A stretch of DNA of 64,000 nucleotides from SURF-28 sp034521465 (lineage in GTDB: Bacteria > Bacteroidota > Ignavibacteria > Ignavibacteriales > Melioribacteraceae), in NCBI GenBank assembly GCA_034521465.1, contig JAXHMN010000010.1, positions 248,001 to 312,000 on the forward strand, written 5' to 3'. The notes beneath the pieces were generated by a model, which saw only the letters and a program-made list of their open reading frames with translations, was not told where the DNA came from and searched no databases. Below are positions 1 through 8,039 of this stretch, piece by piece. The translations under genes and the position numbers were made by a program. Each line of letters opens with the position of its first letter. Within the stretch, counting starts at the first letter, position 1.

Positions 1-1
1 A

Positions 2-58
2 ATTCCTTATGAAATTCTAACCAATATAAACACAAGAGTTCCAAGAGTTTATAAATAA
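2..58 (+). CDS. C-terminal end of an unidentified protein (partial)
   Basis: The first 18 codons read as a plausible protein tail ending ...NINTRVPRVYK and then TAA at 56-58. The gene starts outside the window, so nothing about its function can be said. It lies 86 bases upstream of msrAB on the same strand. Confidence 0.35.
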   Translation: MPYEILTNINTRVPRVYK

Positions 59-144
59 GCCGGATAGATAATTCCCCTTTCGATATTGCAACTTTTTGGT
101 TAACATTTCTGTTAAATAATACTAAACAACTTATTTGAGGAAAG

Positions 145-1227
145 ATGAAACGCTTATCGATATTAATTTTTTCGCTGCTCATATTTTCTGGCTGCAGTGA
201 AGGAAACATAAAAGAGAAACAAATGAAACCAGACCAATTAGAATCATACAGCGGAATAACTGAAATTGCAACCTTAGCCGGCGGATGTTTTTGGTGCATT
301 GAAGCACCGTTTGAATCGATTGACGGAGTTGTGAAAGTTGTTTCAGGTTATGCAGGCGGAGTAAAAGAAAATCCGACATATGAGGAAGTGGCAGGCGGCA
401 AAACGAAATACAAAGAAGCAGTTCAAGTTCATTACGATCCCGCAATTATTAGTTATGCAGAAATACTAGATGTTTACTGGAAACAATTTGATCCTACAGA
501 CAAAGGCGGCTCTTTTTATGACAGAGGTTCACAGTATGAATCAGCCATATTTTATCACAATGAAAAACAAAAAGCTATAGCAGAAAAATCCAAAAAAGAG
601 CTAGACAATTCTGGAATATTCAACGATCCAATTGTTACTGAAGTTACAGAATTTACAACTTGGTATCCTGCAGAAGATTATCATCAAGATTATTCCGAAA
701 AGAATCCCGAGAGATATCTCAACTATAAAAAAGGATCGGGAAGAGAAACTTTTATTAAAGGTGTTTGGGGAGATGAAAGAATAGACGAATATCAACGTAA
801 TGCAAGAGACTCTTCAATAAAAGAAAATCTCACGGAATTACAATATAACGTAACTCAAAAAAATGCAACTGAACCACCGTTCAAAAATGAATTTTGGGAT
901 CATGAGGAAGAAGGAATTTATGTCGATATAGTTTCGGGCGAGCCGTTGTTCAGTTCAAAAGATCGGTTCGAGTGCGGCAGTGGTTGGATTAGTTTCACAA
1001 AACCAATTGATACAAGATTCACCGAGAAAAAAGAAGATACATCACACGGAATGAACAGAGTTGAAGTTAGAAGTAAAATTGCAGATTCACATTTAGGGCA
1101 CGTTTTTAATGACGGACCAGAGCCAACAAATTTGAGGTATTGCATTAACTCAGCTTCTTTGAAATTTATTCCTAAAGATAAAATGAAGGAACTCGGTTAT
1201 GGTGATTATTTATGGGTGGTTGAATGA
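145..1227 (+). CDS. msrAB: Bifunctional peptide methionine sulfoxide reductase MsrA/MsrB, lipoprotein
   Basis: Reduces both S- and R-epimers of methionine sulfoxide in oxidised proteins. The signal peptide ends in the lipobox FSGC (Cys17), so the enzyme is probably anchored on the outer side of the inner membrane or in the periplasm. The MsrA domain (about residues 40-200) has the catalytic GGCFWC motif. The MsrB domain (about residues 230-360) has the ECGSGWISF segment and the catalytic RYCINSASL motif. The CxxC zinc site of many MsrB enzymes is absent: the matching stretch reads VDIVSGEPLF, as in other fused PilB-type MsrAB proteins. The start follows a TTTGAGG ribosome site. A second, cytoplasmic-type MsrA is at 5943-6488. 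Confidence 0.95.
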   Translation: MKRLSILIFSLLIFSGCSEGNIKEKQMKPDQLESYSGITEIATLAGGCFWCIEAPFESIDGVVKVVSGYAGGVKENPTYEEVAGGKTKYKEAVQVHYDPAIISYAEILDVYWKQFDPTDKGGSFYDRGSQYESAIFYHNEKQKAIAEKSKKELDNSGIFNDPIVTEVTEFTTWYPAEDYHQDYSEKNPERYLNYKKGSGRETFIKGVWGDERIDEYQRNARDSSIKENLTELQYNVTQKNATEPPFKNEFWDHEEEGIYVDIVSGEPLFSSKDRFECGSGWISFTKPIDTRFTEKKEDTSHGMNRVEVRSKIADSHLGHVFNDGPEPTNLRYCINSASLKFIPKDKMKELGYGDYLWVVE

Positions 1228-1236
1228 CACTAATAT

Positions 1237-2383
1237 TCAAACATTCTTCCCCATATGAATTACATCAAAACCAAACTTGTCGCGGATTTTCATTACTGCT
1301 CTTACCATTCTTTTACGAATTGTCTCTTCGTCTTCGAAGAGCAAACCCTGCTCTGTAAAATGTTCAAGTTTGCCGAGATGAATTCCGATCAAACGCACAC
1401 CGACTCTCCGCGTGTAAGCTTTGCGAAAAGATCGATCGCAACATCGAAAACTGTTTTGTCATCATCGGTTGCTTGAATAGTTTTTGAACGTGTCCACGTT
1501 ACAAAATCGGAGTAGCGAAGTTTTATCGAAACGGTTGATGTCTGCCAATTTTCATTCCGTAAAAGTTGACATGCTTCTTCGACAAGTCCGAATAATATCG
1601 ATTCAATTTTTTCTTTGTTGACTATATCTTCGCCGAATGTTCTTTCTTTCGAAATACTTTTACGTTCATGTTCTATAGAAAAGTGTGTGCTTCCTTCGCC
1701 GTTTGCTTTTTCCCAAAGTGCTATTCCGTACTTGCCGAGCAGTGTTGCCAAATAATCCTGCGATGCGTTTGCAATATCGCCTACGGTCTTAAATCCCCGT
1801 GCACGAAGTATCGGAAATGTTGCTTTGCCGACGCCGGGTACTTTTTCAATCGGCAGCGGCGCAAGAAATTCTTTTTCCTTTCCGTGCGGCACGAATGTTA
1901 TTCCTTTCGGCTTCCTGTAATCGGATGCAATTTTTGAAATTGATTTGTTGCTCGAAATTCCGATTGAGCATGGGAGGTGAAGTTCGAGCCAAATTTCGGT
2001 CTGCACTTTTTTGCAAACTCTTCCGGGTGACCGTACATCTTTCCGCAGCCGGAAAAATCGAGATAGAATTCATCGATTGACGCACGTTCGACAGTTGGGA
2101 AATATTTTTCGAGAATTCTCTTGACTGCTTTCGAGTAACGTCCGTACTCTTTCCCGTGTCCGCGAATGTATTCTCCGTGCGGACATAAGCGGTACGCAGT
2201 TTTTATCGGCATAGCGGAATGAAGTCCGTAAGCACGCGCTTCGTAACTGCATGCCGCAACAACTCCGCGTCCGCTTTTCGGACTGCCGCCCACGATAACC
2301 GGCTTCCCTTCAAGCGAGGGATCCAAGTTTCGTTCAACCGAAACAAAAAACGCGTCCATATCTAAGTGGAATATTGTTTTCAT
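1237..2383 (-). CDS. dinB: DNA polymerase IV (Y-family, DinB), frameshifted
   Basis: Translesion DNA polymerase. The N-terminal frame (down to about 1980) starts MKTIFHLDMDAFFVSVE and carries the catalytic DMD and a second acidic motif in ERASIDEFYLDFS. The second frame carries ISSNKSISKIASDYRKPKG and the helix-hairpin-helix PGVGKATFPILRARG. The little-finger domain finishes in a third frame (about 1400 to 1237) that ends ...FDVIHMGKNV. All three frames join into one normal-length DinB, so at least two indels (near 1400 and 1985) are needed; sequencing error is the simplest cause. Its base composition is visibly richer in GC than msrAB beside it. It is divergent from the DnaE fragment at 2855, a pairing that resembles SOS mutagenesis cassettes. 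Confidence 0.9.
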
Positions 2384-2816
2384 AGTAATAATTGCCGTCC
2401 GCTTCAGAATCTGTTGCAGAACTTTCATTTGCCCCGACTTTTAAGTCGGGAATGGGAATGGATGTGAAAAAGAACTTGGGCTTTAGCCCCATTCTTAGAT
2501 TGGATGGGACTAAAGTCCCAAAGTTATTTGGGTATAATCTAATCCGTCGGTTAAAACCGACGGCAATTTTTCTTTATGAACTTCGCGAAAGTCTTTGCGA
2601 GAAACTAAAACTAAGAGGTTCACGCAAAGAGTGCGAAGAAGTCGCTGAGAACGCAAAGGCAAAAATTCTGGTCATTCCGCTGAACGTGAATTGCGTCTAG
2701 TTCGACGAGTACCGAATGGCATTCGTCCTTTAAGCCAACCGGGACTCAGAATGACAGTCTCGGACTCAACCTCCCATTTTCTCCCCTTTTCGCTCAAAAA
2801 TCCCCGTTTTTTCTTC
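2384..2816. repeat. Intergenic block of dispersed palindromic repeats
   Basis: There is no credible gene here; the ORFs in it run across repeats. It holds a chain of short hairpins: cccgacttttaagtcggg (about 2434-2451), gggctttagcccc (about 2479-2491), gggactaaagtccc (about 2507-2520) and ccgtcggttaaaaccgacgg (about 2543-2562). Then comes a CTTTGCGAGAAAC...CGCAAAG unit (about 2595-2665), which recurs in reverse complement at 50316-50413. After that is a stretch with gtcattccg...ctcagaatgac ends (about 2671-2756). Confidence 0.75.
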
Positions 2817-2865
2817 TTGACACATTTAAAATCACTTCGTATAATAGTGTTCAAATGTTCACTAT
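2817..2865 (+). promoter_or_regulatory. Consensus sigma70-type promoter with overlapping dyad operator
   Basis: TTGACA at 2817-2822, a 17-base spacer and TATAAT at 2840-2845 form an exact consensus promoter. Overlapping its -10 box is a dyad, ATAGTG at 2844-2849 and CACTAT at 2860-2865 with 10 bases between, which also contains the direct repeat GTTC-AAAT-GTTC. Such an operator would block transcription when bound. Given the polymerases on both sides, an SOS (LexA-type) switch is a reasonable inference but is not shown. The expected transcript start (about 2852) lies only a few bases before the ATG at 2855. Confidence 0.6.
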
Positions 2866-4549
2866 AAATATCAACAAATCGCCCGAAAAGAGCAAGCCCG
2901 TTTTACTGGATATGGCGGATTACAAGCTGCCGAATTCGGAGAATTTCGGAAAGATTTTCGACCGGATTCCAAAAGTAATTCAGCATACCGGCTTCAATAT
3001 GTTCGATTACGACAAAGTCTTTACCGATGAAAAGACGAATGACTTAATTCGATCCGGGCGGACGATTGGCTGTTTTTATATTGAGAGTCCCGGAATGCGA
3101 TCGCTTCTCAAACGGCTCGACTGCGACAGCTTTGAAATGCTCACCGCGGCAAGTTCGGTTATTCGTCCCGGCGTTGCCGAAAGCGGAATGATGAAAGAAT
3201 TCATCGAGCGGCACAAAGATCCCAAACGGCGTAAGTATCTCGTTCCCGAAATGGAAGAATATCTCGGTGAAACTTACGGCGTGATGATTTACCAGGAAGA
3301 TGTAATTAAAGTTGCGCATCACGTTGTCGGACTCACACTCGAAGAATCCGATTTACTCCGCCGCGCGATGAGCGGAAAAATGCGTTCGCATAAAGCAATG
3401 CAGTTGATTCAGGATAAATTTTATTCATGCTGCAGCGAGAAAGGTTATTCTCCAAATATTGCAAAAGAACTTTGGCATCAGATTGAATCGTTTGCGGGTT
3501 ACGCATTCTGCAAAGCGCACAGTGCATCATTTGCCGTGTTGTCGTATCAAGTTGCATACTTGAAAACATATTATCCCGCGGAATTTATGGCGGGCGTGCT
3601 GAGCAACGGCGGGGGATATTATTCATCCGCGGTGTACATCGGCGAATGTAAGCGGCTCGGTTTGAAAGTTCTGCTTCCCTGCATAAACAAAAGTGAATAT
3701 GAATACACCGGAAAAGATAACGAAGTACGAATCGGTTTTGTTGCAATAAAAAGTTTTGAAAAGGAGAACGCCGATAAAATTATTGAAGAGCGAAAAAAGA
3801 ACGGACCGTTCAAATCACTTGTGAATTTTCTTTCGCGTGTTCATCTCGGATTCGAAAGCGTCGAACGATTAATAAAATGCGGCGCGATGGATTCGTTTAA
3901 GCAGACGCGTCCGACACTTTTGCGTTTACTCGATATTTATTTCTACAATAAAAAACTCGTAGAAGATGAGAACATGAATCTATTCGCGAACAGCACAAGC
4001 AAACTTGAAAAAGAAATAGTAACAAATAAAGAGTTTAGCATAGAGGAAGTTTGTTATAACGAATATGAAATATTTGGCTATATGGTCTCGCGTCACCCGT
4101 TGGATTTCTTTAATCAAATTAACCGTAAAGATATTATTAAGGCAGCGGATATGAATAAGTATCATAACAAAAAAATTAAAATGATCGGATGGTATATGGC
4201 ATCGAAGCGGGTCACTACAAGCAAAGGTGGATTGATGAAATTCCTTTCGCTCGAAGATAAAACAGAAACATTTGAAGCGGTCATCTTTCCCGAAGCTTAT
4301 AAAAAATATGCGGAGTTAACAATTTCAATGGGACCATATTTGGTTGAAGGGAAAGTCGATGCGGAAAACGGTAACAATATTATTATTGAAAGAATGGCTG
4401 TGCTTTCTGCGGTCAAAGCGCAGTCGATAACACAAAAAGATAGAACAAGCAAAGATTTCTTCGGCGATGCGGAAAGAGATCTTGTGCCCGATGAAATACA
4501 TCTCGTTAATTCTTTGGGAAAGGAAAAGTTGAAGAGAGCTTATATATGA
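2855..4549 (+). CDS. DNA polymerase III alpha subunit (DnaE), C-terminal half only
   Basis: A 564-residue intact frame covering the fingers (DYDKVF..SGRTIGCFYIESPGMRSLL, residues about 55-85), GYAFCKAHSASFAVLSYQ, the helix-hairpin-helix region (about 300-350) and an OB-fold (about 430-500). It lacks the PHP domain and the palm with all three catalytic aspartates (PDVDLDF and the KIDF region), so it cannot polymerise alone. A full-length C-family polymerase has about 1000-1150 residues. The N-terminal half of a DnaE lies 30 kb away (33211-34874), and the two halves overlap by a homologous stretch, which suggests they come from different copies. No Shine-Dalgarno site precedes the ATG; it sits right behind the promoter, so the message would be nearly leaderless. 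Confidence 0.85.
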   Translation: MFTININKSPEKSKPVLLDMADYKLPNSENFGKIFDRIPKVIQHTGFNMFDYDKVFTDEKTNDLIRSGRTIGCFYIESPGMRSLLKRLDCDSFEMLTAASSVIRPGVAESGMMKEFIERHKDPKRRKYLVPEMEEYLGETYGVMIYQEDVIKVAHHVVGLTLEESDLLRRAMSGKMRSHKAMQLIQDKFYSCCSEKGYSPNIAKELWHQIESFAGYAFCKAHSASFAVLSYQVAYLKTYYPAEFMAGVLSNGGGYYSSAVYIGECKRLGLKVLLPCINKSEYEYTGKDNEVRIGFVAIKSFEKENADKIIEERKKNGPFKSLVNFLSRVHLGFESVERLIKCGAMDSFKQTRPTLLRLLDIYFYNKKLVEDENMNLFANSTSKLEKEIVTNKEFSIEEVCYNEYEIFGYMVSRHPLDFFNQINRKDIIKAADMNKYHNKKIKMIGWYMASKRVTTSKGGLMKFLSLEDKTETFEAVIFPEAYKKYAELTISMGPYLVEGKVDAENGNNIIIERMAVLSAVKAQSITQKDRTSKDFFGDAERDLVPDEIHLVNSLGKEKLKRAYI

Positions 4550-4555
4550 AAAGCA

Positions 4556-4672
4556 ATGGAACGCAGATGGCGCAGATCTAACAGATTTACGCAGTTGGCT
4601 TTTAATCAGCGTTAATCTTGCCTAATCTGCGTATGCCCGTATTTGATGGGGCATCTGTGATCTATTATGGGA
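4556..4672. repeat. Dispersed repeat of the aacgcagat...taatctgcgt type
   Basis: The spacer after the DnaE fragment contains degenerate direct and inverted copies of an ACGCAGAT / ATCTGCGT theme (gaacgcagatggcgcagat, tttacgcag, gcctaatctgcgt). This type of non-coding repeat is common between genes in Bacteroidota and related phyla. No gene is visible. Confidence 0.6.
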
Positions 4673-4675
4673 TAG

Positions 4676-5557
4676 TTAAACGACGATTTTCTTCAATCTC
4701 GGATAAGACTTCAAAGTATTCTCCGGTACGTTCACTTTCATTTTTTCGTTGAGTAAATGAAGCAACTCAAGCGCGTTTGCAACGGCGTTTCCGTGCGGAT
4801 GATTATTCATTATTACAATTACTTTGTTAACCGTATCAATTACCTCTTTCAATTTTTGATCGATCTCGATTAATTCGCCGGGAGAATAAAGATAATCATA
4901 CCGCGCGCTTTGCTGTTCGTAAGTCTGCTTTTTGCCGAAATTTTTAATCGACTTACTCCACGCTTCTTCGTTGCGTCCGTGAAAGCGCAAGTATAAATTT
5001 TTGCCAACTGCAGTCGGTTCAAATTCAACTGCTTGCCCCAATACCGGTTGATCGATTGTGCAGAGTGAAGCTTTGTTCTCTTTAACAAAATTGAAGAAGC
5101 GATCAATAAACCAAGATTTATGTCTTACTTCAATAAACTTTTCATATTCACCAAAAGTATCGATTAGATTTTTAACATGGTTCGCATTCTCTTTATCAAG
5201 TGAAAATGAATAAGGGAACTGCATCAAAAGTCCACCGAGTTTTCCATCTCCCGCAAGTTGATCAAGTACAAGTTTTACTGCTTTTGTGTTTTCGTTTGTA
5301 AAATTTTTCTTGTGTGTAAAATCTTGATGTAGTTTAATTGTGAATAGAAAATCGTTTTTATCTGATGTGTGCTGCAGCCAACTCTTTACAACTTTCGGAT
5401 CGATGTAAGTATAGTAACTTGCGTTTACTTCAACACAGTTAAAAAATTGAGAGTAATATTCCAGCCAATTAAAATCCGCGGATTGTGCTTTGGGGTAAAA
5501 ACTCCCAATCCAATCTTTATATGACCAGCCCGCTGTTCCGACATAGAGTTTTTTCAT
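4676..5557 (-). CDS. DUF72 domain protein (YecE family)
   Basis: The 293-residue protein begins MKKLYVGTAGWSYKDWIGSFYP, the hallmark opening of the DUF72/YecE TIM-barrel family. It continues with FTIKLHQDFTH, GGLLMQFPYSF, EVRHKSW and LYLRFHGR blocks and a C-terminal VIMNNHPHGNAVANALEL. Length matches the family. The biochemical role of the family is not settled. It is convergent with the DnaE fragment, separated by a repeat. Confidence 0.92.
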   Translation of the reverse strand: MKKLYVGTAGWSYKDWIGSFYPKAQSADFNWLEYYSQFFNCVEVNASYYTYIDPKVVKSWLQHTSDKNDFLFTIKLHQDFTHKKNFTNENTKAVKLVLDQLAGDGKLGGLLMQFPYSFSLDKENANHVKNLIDTFGEYEKFIEVRHKSWFIDRFFNFVKENKASLCTIDQPVLGQAVEFEPTAVGKNLYLRFHGRNEEAWSKSIKNFGKKQTYEQQSARYDYLYSPGELIEIDQKLKEVIDTVNKVIVIMNNHPHGNAVANALELLHLLNEKMKVNVPENTLKSYPRLKKIVV

Positions 5558-5942
5558 AACAAACTGTTTTTATAAATGAGGCATAATCCAGAATTTCATA
5601 TTTTCCCAAAACCGGACATTAAATTAAGGTAGAAAATCCTTAAATTATTAAAAAAAGGAAAGCATATTAAACAATAAAAAGAAAGTTTTACATCAGTAAG
5701 AACAAACCGTAAGAGGCCCTCTGGTATAACCATTATTTTTTGAAAAGTCATTAAAGGTAATAAGCAACTAAATGAAATGTTATCTAAATTTTAATCCAAT
5801 TTAAAATCTACTGAAATTGCACGGTGAATGGAGGAAGCATAGTTATAAGCAGGCAGTAAGTTAGTTTAAAGTGTTACCCATCTCTCCGAACACTATTGTT
5901 CCTTTCCCCTATCATATACAATCAATTGCCCGGTATAATATT
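5558..5942. other. Gene-free intergenic stretch
   Basis: AT-rich DNA between the DUF72 start and the msrA stop. No ORF, hairpin with a T-tract or recognisable repeat was seen. It should hold the promoter of the DUF72 gene. Confidence 0.4.
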
Positions 5943-6488
5943 TTATTTGGAAAGTTTGTCGGCAAATAACGCTTCAAGCTTTTCAATCTTCGGGGTAATT
6001 ACAAAACTGCAATACGGTTGAGCCGGATTGTTGTTGTAATAATCCTGATGATTTTTTTCTGCTTTATAGAATTTGTCGAATGGACTTATTTCGGTTACAA
6101 TGGGCTTGTCAAATATTTCGGTTTTATTTAACTCGTCTTTATATTTCTCGGCAAGTTTCTTTTGTTCATCATCGTGATAGAAAATTACAGAACGGTACTG
6201 AGTCCCGATATCTGCCCCTTGTCTGTTCAAAGTAGTAGGGTCATGTGTTTTCCAAAATACTTCGAGAAGATCTTCATATTTTATTAAAGCATGATCATAA
6301 GTTACTTGAACAACTTCCGCATGCCCTGTTGCACCGGAGCAAACTTGATCATAAGATGGATTTTCTCTTTTCCCGCCGGAATAACCGGATTCGACTTTTA
6401 CTACGCCGTTTACTCTCTGAAAGATTGCTTCTGTACACCAGAAACAACCGGAACCGAAAGTTGCTAATTTTAACTCACTACTATTCAT
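5943..6488 (-). CDS. msrA: Peptide methionine-S-sulfoxide reductase MsrA
   Basis: The 181-residue protein has the catalytic FGSGCFWCTEAIF motif (Cys17), the GYSGGKRENPSYDQVCSGATGHAEVVQV block, WKTHDPTTLNRQGADIGTQYRSVIFYH and a C-terminal NHQDYYNNNP. There is no signal peptide, so it acts in the cytoplasm and complements the lipoprotein MsrAB at 145-1227. Length and motif order are typical. Confidence 0.96.
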   Translation of the reverse strand: MNSSELKLATFGSGCFWCTEAIFQRVNGVVKVESGYSGGKRENPSYDQVCSGATGHAEVVQVTYDHALIKYEDLLEVFWKTHDPTTLNRQGADIGTQYRSVIFYHDDEQKKLAEKYKDELNKTEIFDKPIVTEISPFDKFYKAEKNHQDYYNNNPAQPYCSFVITPKIEKLEALFADKLSK

Positions 6489-6630
6489 TCGCTTTCCTTT
6501 CCTTAAAATAATTTCAAATGATAATTCGATTTTCTATTCGTTGTTATTGAAATTAGGCTAGCAATATAACAACAAAAATTATTAAATTAAGACAACTGGT
6601 ACACTATCATAAATTCAATGCCGACTATTA

Positions 6631-6880
6631 CGGAATGCTGAATAAAATTATACTCATACTAATAACTTCCGCAGCAGCAATTCTAATTTCATGCAGCGAT
6701 GTTAAAAACATTTCGGGAACTTAATCAACATCCGAGATTTGGTTTAAACAAGCGAATGTTGATTTAGGTTCAAAAATTATTATAAAATCGGTGAACGAAG
6801 GTATAGCAATATCTCGCGGCGCCGGTTACGATAAGATTAGTCATAAGTTCACCCGACGAATTAGACTTATGTAAAGATTC
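6631..6880 (+). pseudogene. Remnant of a small lipoprotein gene
   Basis: From about 6631 a frame reads a lipoprotein-like leader, MLNKIILILITSAAAILISC followed by SDVKNISGT, and stops at about 6722. The same frame then continues after the stop as EIWFKQANVDLGSKIIIKSVNEGIAISRG for about 40 residues. It looks like the decayed start of an exported protein. No family can be named. Confidence 0.3.
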
Positions 6881-6940
6881 TCAGAACAAAAAACTTGATA
6901 GTTAACTTTTCCGGTTTCTGTTGTTATCTTCACTTTAGGT

Positions 6941-7072
6941 TGTCTCAAAAGGTCATTTCGATACGTCCGAAAAGCACGGACTACTCAATGACCGCTGAAG
7001 TTGAGCGGTTTTCGAGTGTTCCGACGCTTTATGTCGGAATGTATCGAGTAAAACCTCAGGCGTTTTGAGACA
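6941..7072. repeat. MITE-like palindromic element
   Basis: A 132-base unit bounded by perfect 10-base inverted repeats, TGTCTCAAAA (6941-6950) and TTTTGAGACA (7063-7072). Inside are further dyads: cgatac/gtatcg, ccgctgaagttgagcgg and ttccgacgctttatgtcggaa. It encodes nothing. Nested hairpins with short terminal repeats fit a non-autonomous mobile element or a REP-like unit. Confidence 0.6.
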
Positions 7073-7164
7073 CCCTCTTTTTATTATTCACTTCGCTTTT
7101 ATTATCTTTCTTCAGTTCTCTTGAATCTACTTAAATAATTTTCTTAACTAAGTGGTGATATTCA

Positions 7165-7950
7165 ATGGATGATAATATCATTAAAAAAATGATGGATCAA
7201 GCCGATGATGATGACAACTTTCTTCCCGGCATTTATAATTATTGTGATCGCTGGTGTGAGCGATGCTCATTTACCGATAGGTGCATGAACTATGCAACTT
7301 TTATGGAATTGGAACAGGAAGAATCAGATGAAATCTCGGCTTCAGAAAAGACTTCCGCATTAATAAATAGCATCTTTAACGATGTATTATCTTTTCTGAA
7401 AGAAGAAGCAGAAAAAGCCGGAGTTGATCTGAATGAAGAAATTGATATGTCGGATTATGAATCGGCAAGAGAAAGAGCTCATTCACACCCATTGGCAAAT
7501 AGATCTTACGAATATTTTCAATTAGTTAATAAGTGGATTAAATCGAGAGGTGAGTTTGTAAGAGGCAAAGCTGATGAGTTTATTCAATTCGCTGAGTTGG
7601 GATTAGATGAGGATAAAATTGAAGAAAACCTTCATGAATTTCATGATGCATTGGAAGTTATACAGTGGTATTTTACACTTATCCGCGTTAAAATAATTAG
7701 AGCATTGCGGACAAAATTTTATGACCCGCTTGATGATCCCGAATCGAATAAAGAGCAATACTATATTCAAGCGAAAGTAGCTTGGCTTGGTTGCGAAAAG
7801 TCTCTGGAAGCTTGGCGCGTTTTATATGAATTCCTCACCGAAGACGAAGATAAGATTTTAGACATACTCGCATATCTCGACAGATTAATGAAAGATATTG
7901 CAAAAGAATTCCCCGGAATTGAAACTTTCAAAAGACCTTACTTCGATTAG
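7165..7950 (+). CDS. Conserved-looking acidic protein with N-terminal CX3CX2CX5C cluster
   Basis: Unrecognised 261-residue soluble protein. Near the N-terminus, Cys27, Cys31, Cys34 and Cys40 (YCDRWCERCSFTDRC) are spaced to bind a metal or an Fe-S cluster. The rest is helical and acidic with no further cysteine cluster, and the CX3CX2C is not accompanied by any visible radical-SAM barrel motif. The start follows a gtggtgat site. It stands alone between a MITE-like repeat and the Wzi-like gene. Confidence 0.75.
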   Translation: MDDNIIKKMMDQADDDDNFLPGIYNYCDRWCERCSFTDRCMNYATFMELEQEESDEISASEKTSALINSIFNDVLSFLKEEAEKAGVDLNEEIDMSDYESARERAHSHPLANRSYEYFQLVNKWIKSRGEFVRGKADEFIQFAELGLDEDKIEENLHEFHDALEVIQWYFTLIRVKIIRALRTKFYDPLDDPESNKEQYYIQAKVAWLGCEKSLEAWRVLYEFLTEDEDKILDILAYLDRLMKDIAKEFPGIETFKRPYFD

Positions 7951-8039
7951 TATTCGAAAAACTAGCTTGAAATAATCTCGTATGTAAAAGAAAATTTTGA
8001 TATCATTACCATTAAAATTCAACTAATTTTATAGTCCAG

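Noticed and set aside
2392..2700. 102-codon open frame on the plus strand between dinB and the DnaE fragment
   Set aside because: It runs across a chain of intergenic palindromes and a dispersed repeat; the peptide has no protein-like pattern.
2672..2854. 60-codon minus-strand open frame upstream of the DnaE fragment
   Set aside because: Lies in repeat sequence and overlaps the consensus promoter.
7240..7290. CX3CX2C at 7165-7950 as a radical-SAM enzyme
   Set aside because: No barrel motifs or SAM-binding glycine segment follow, and the motif has a fourth nearby Cys.
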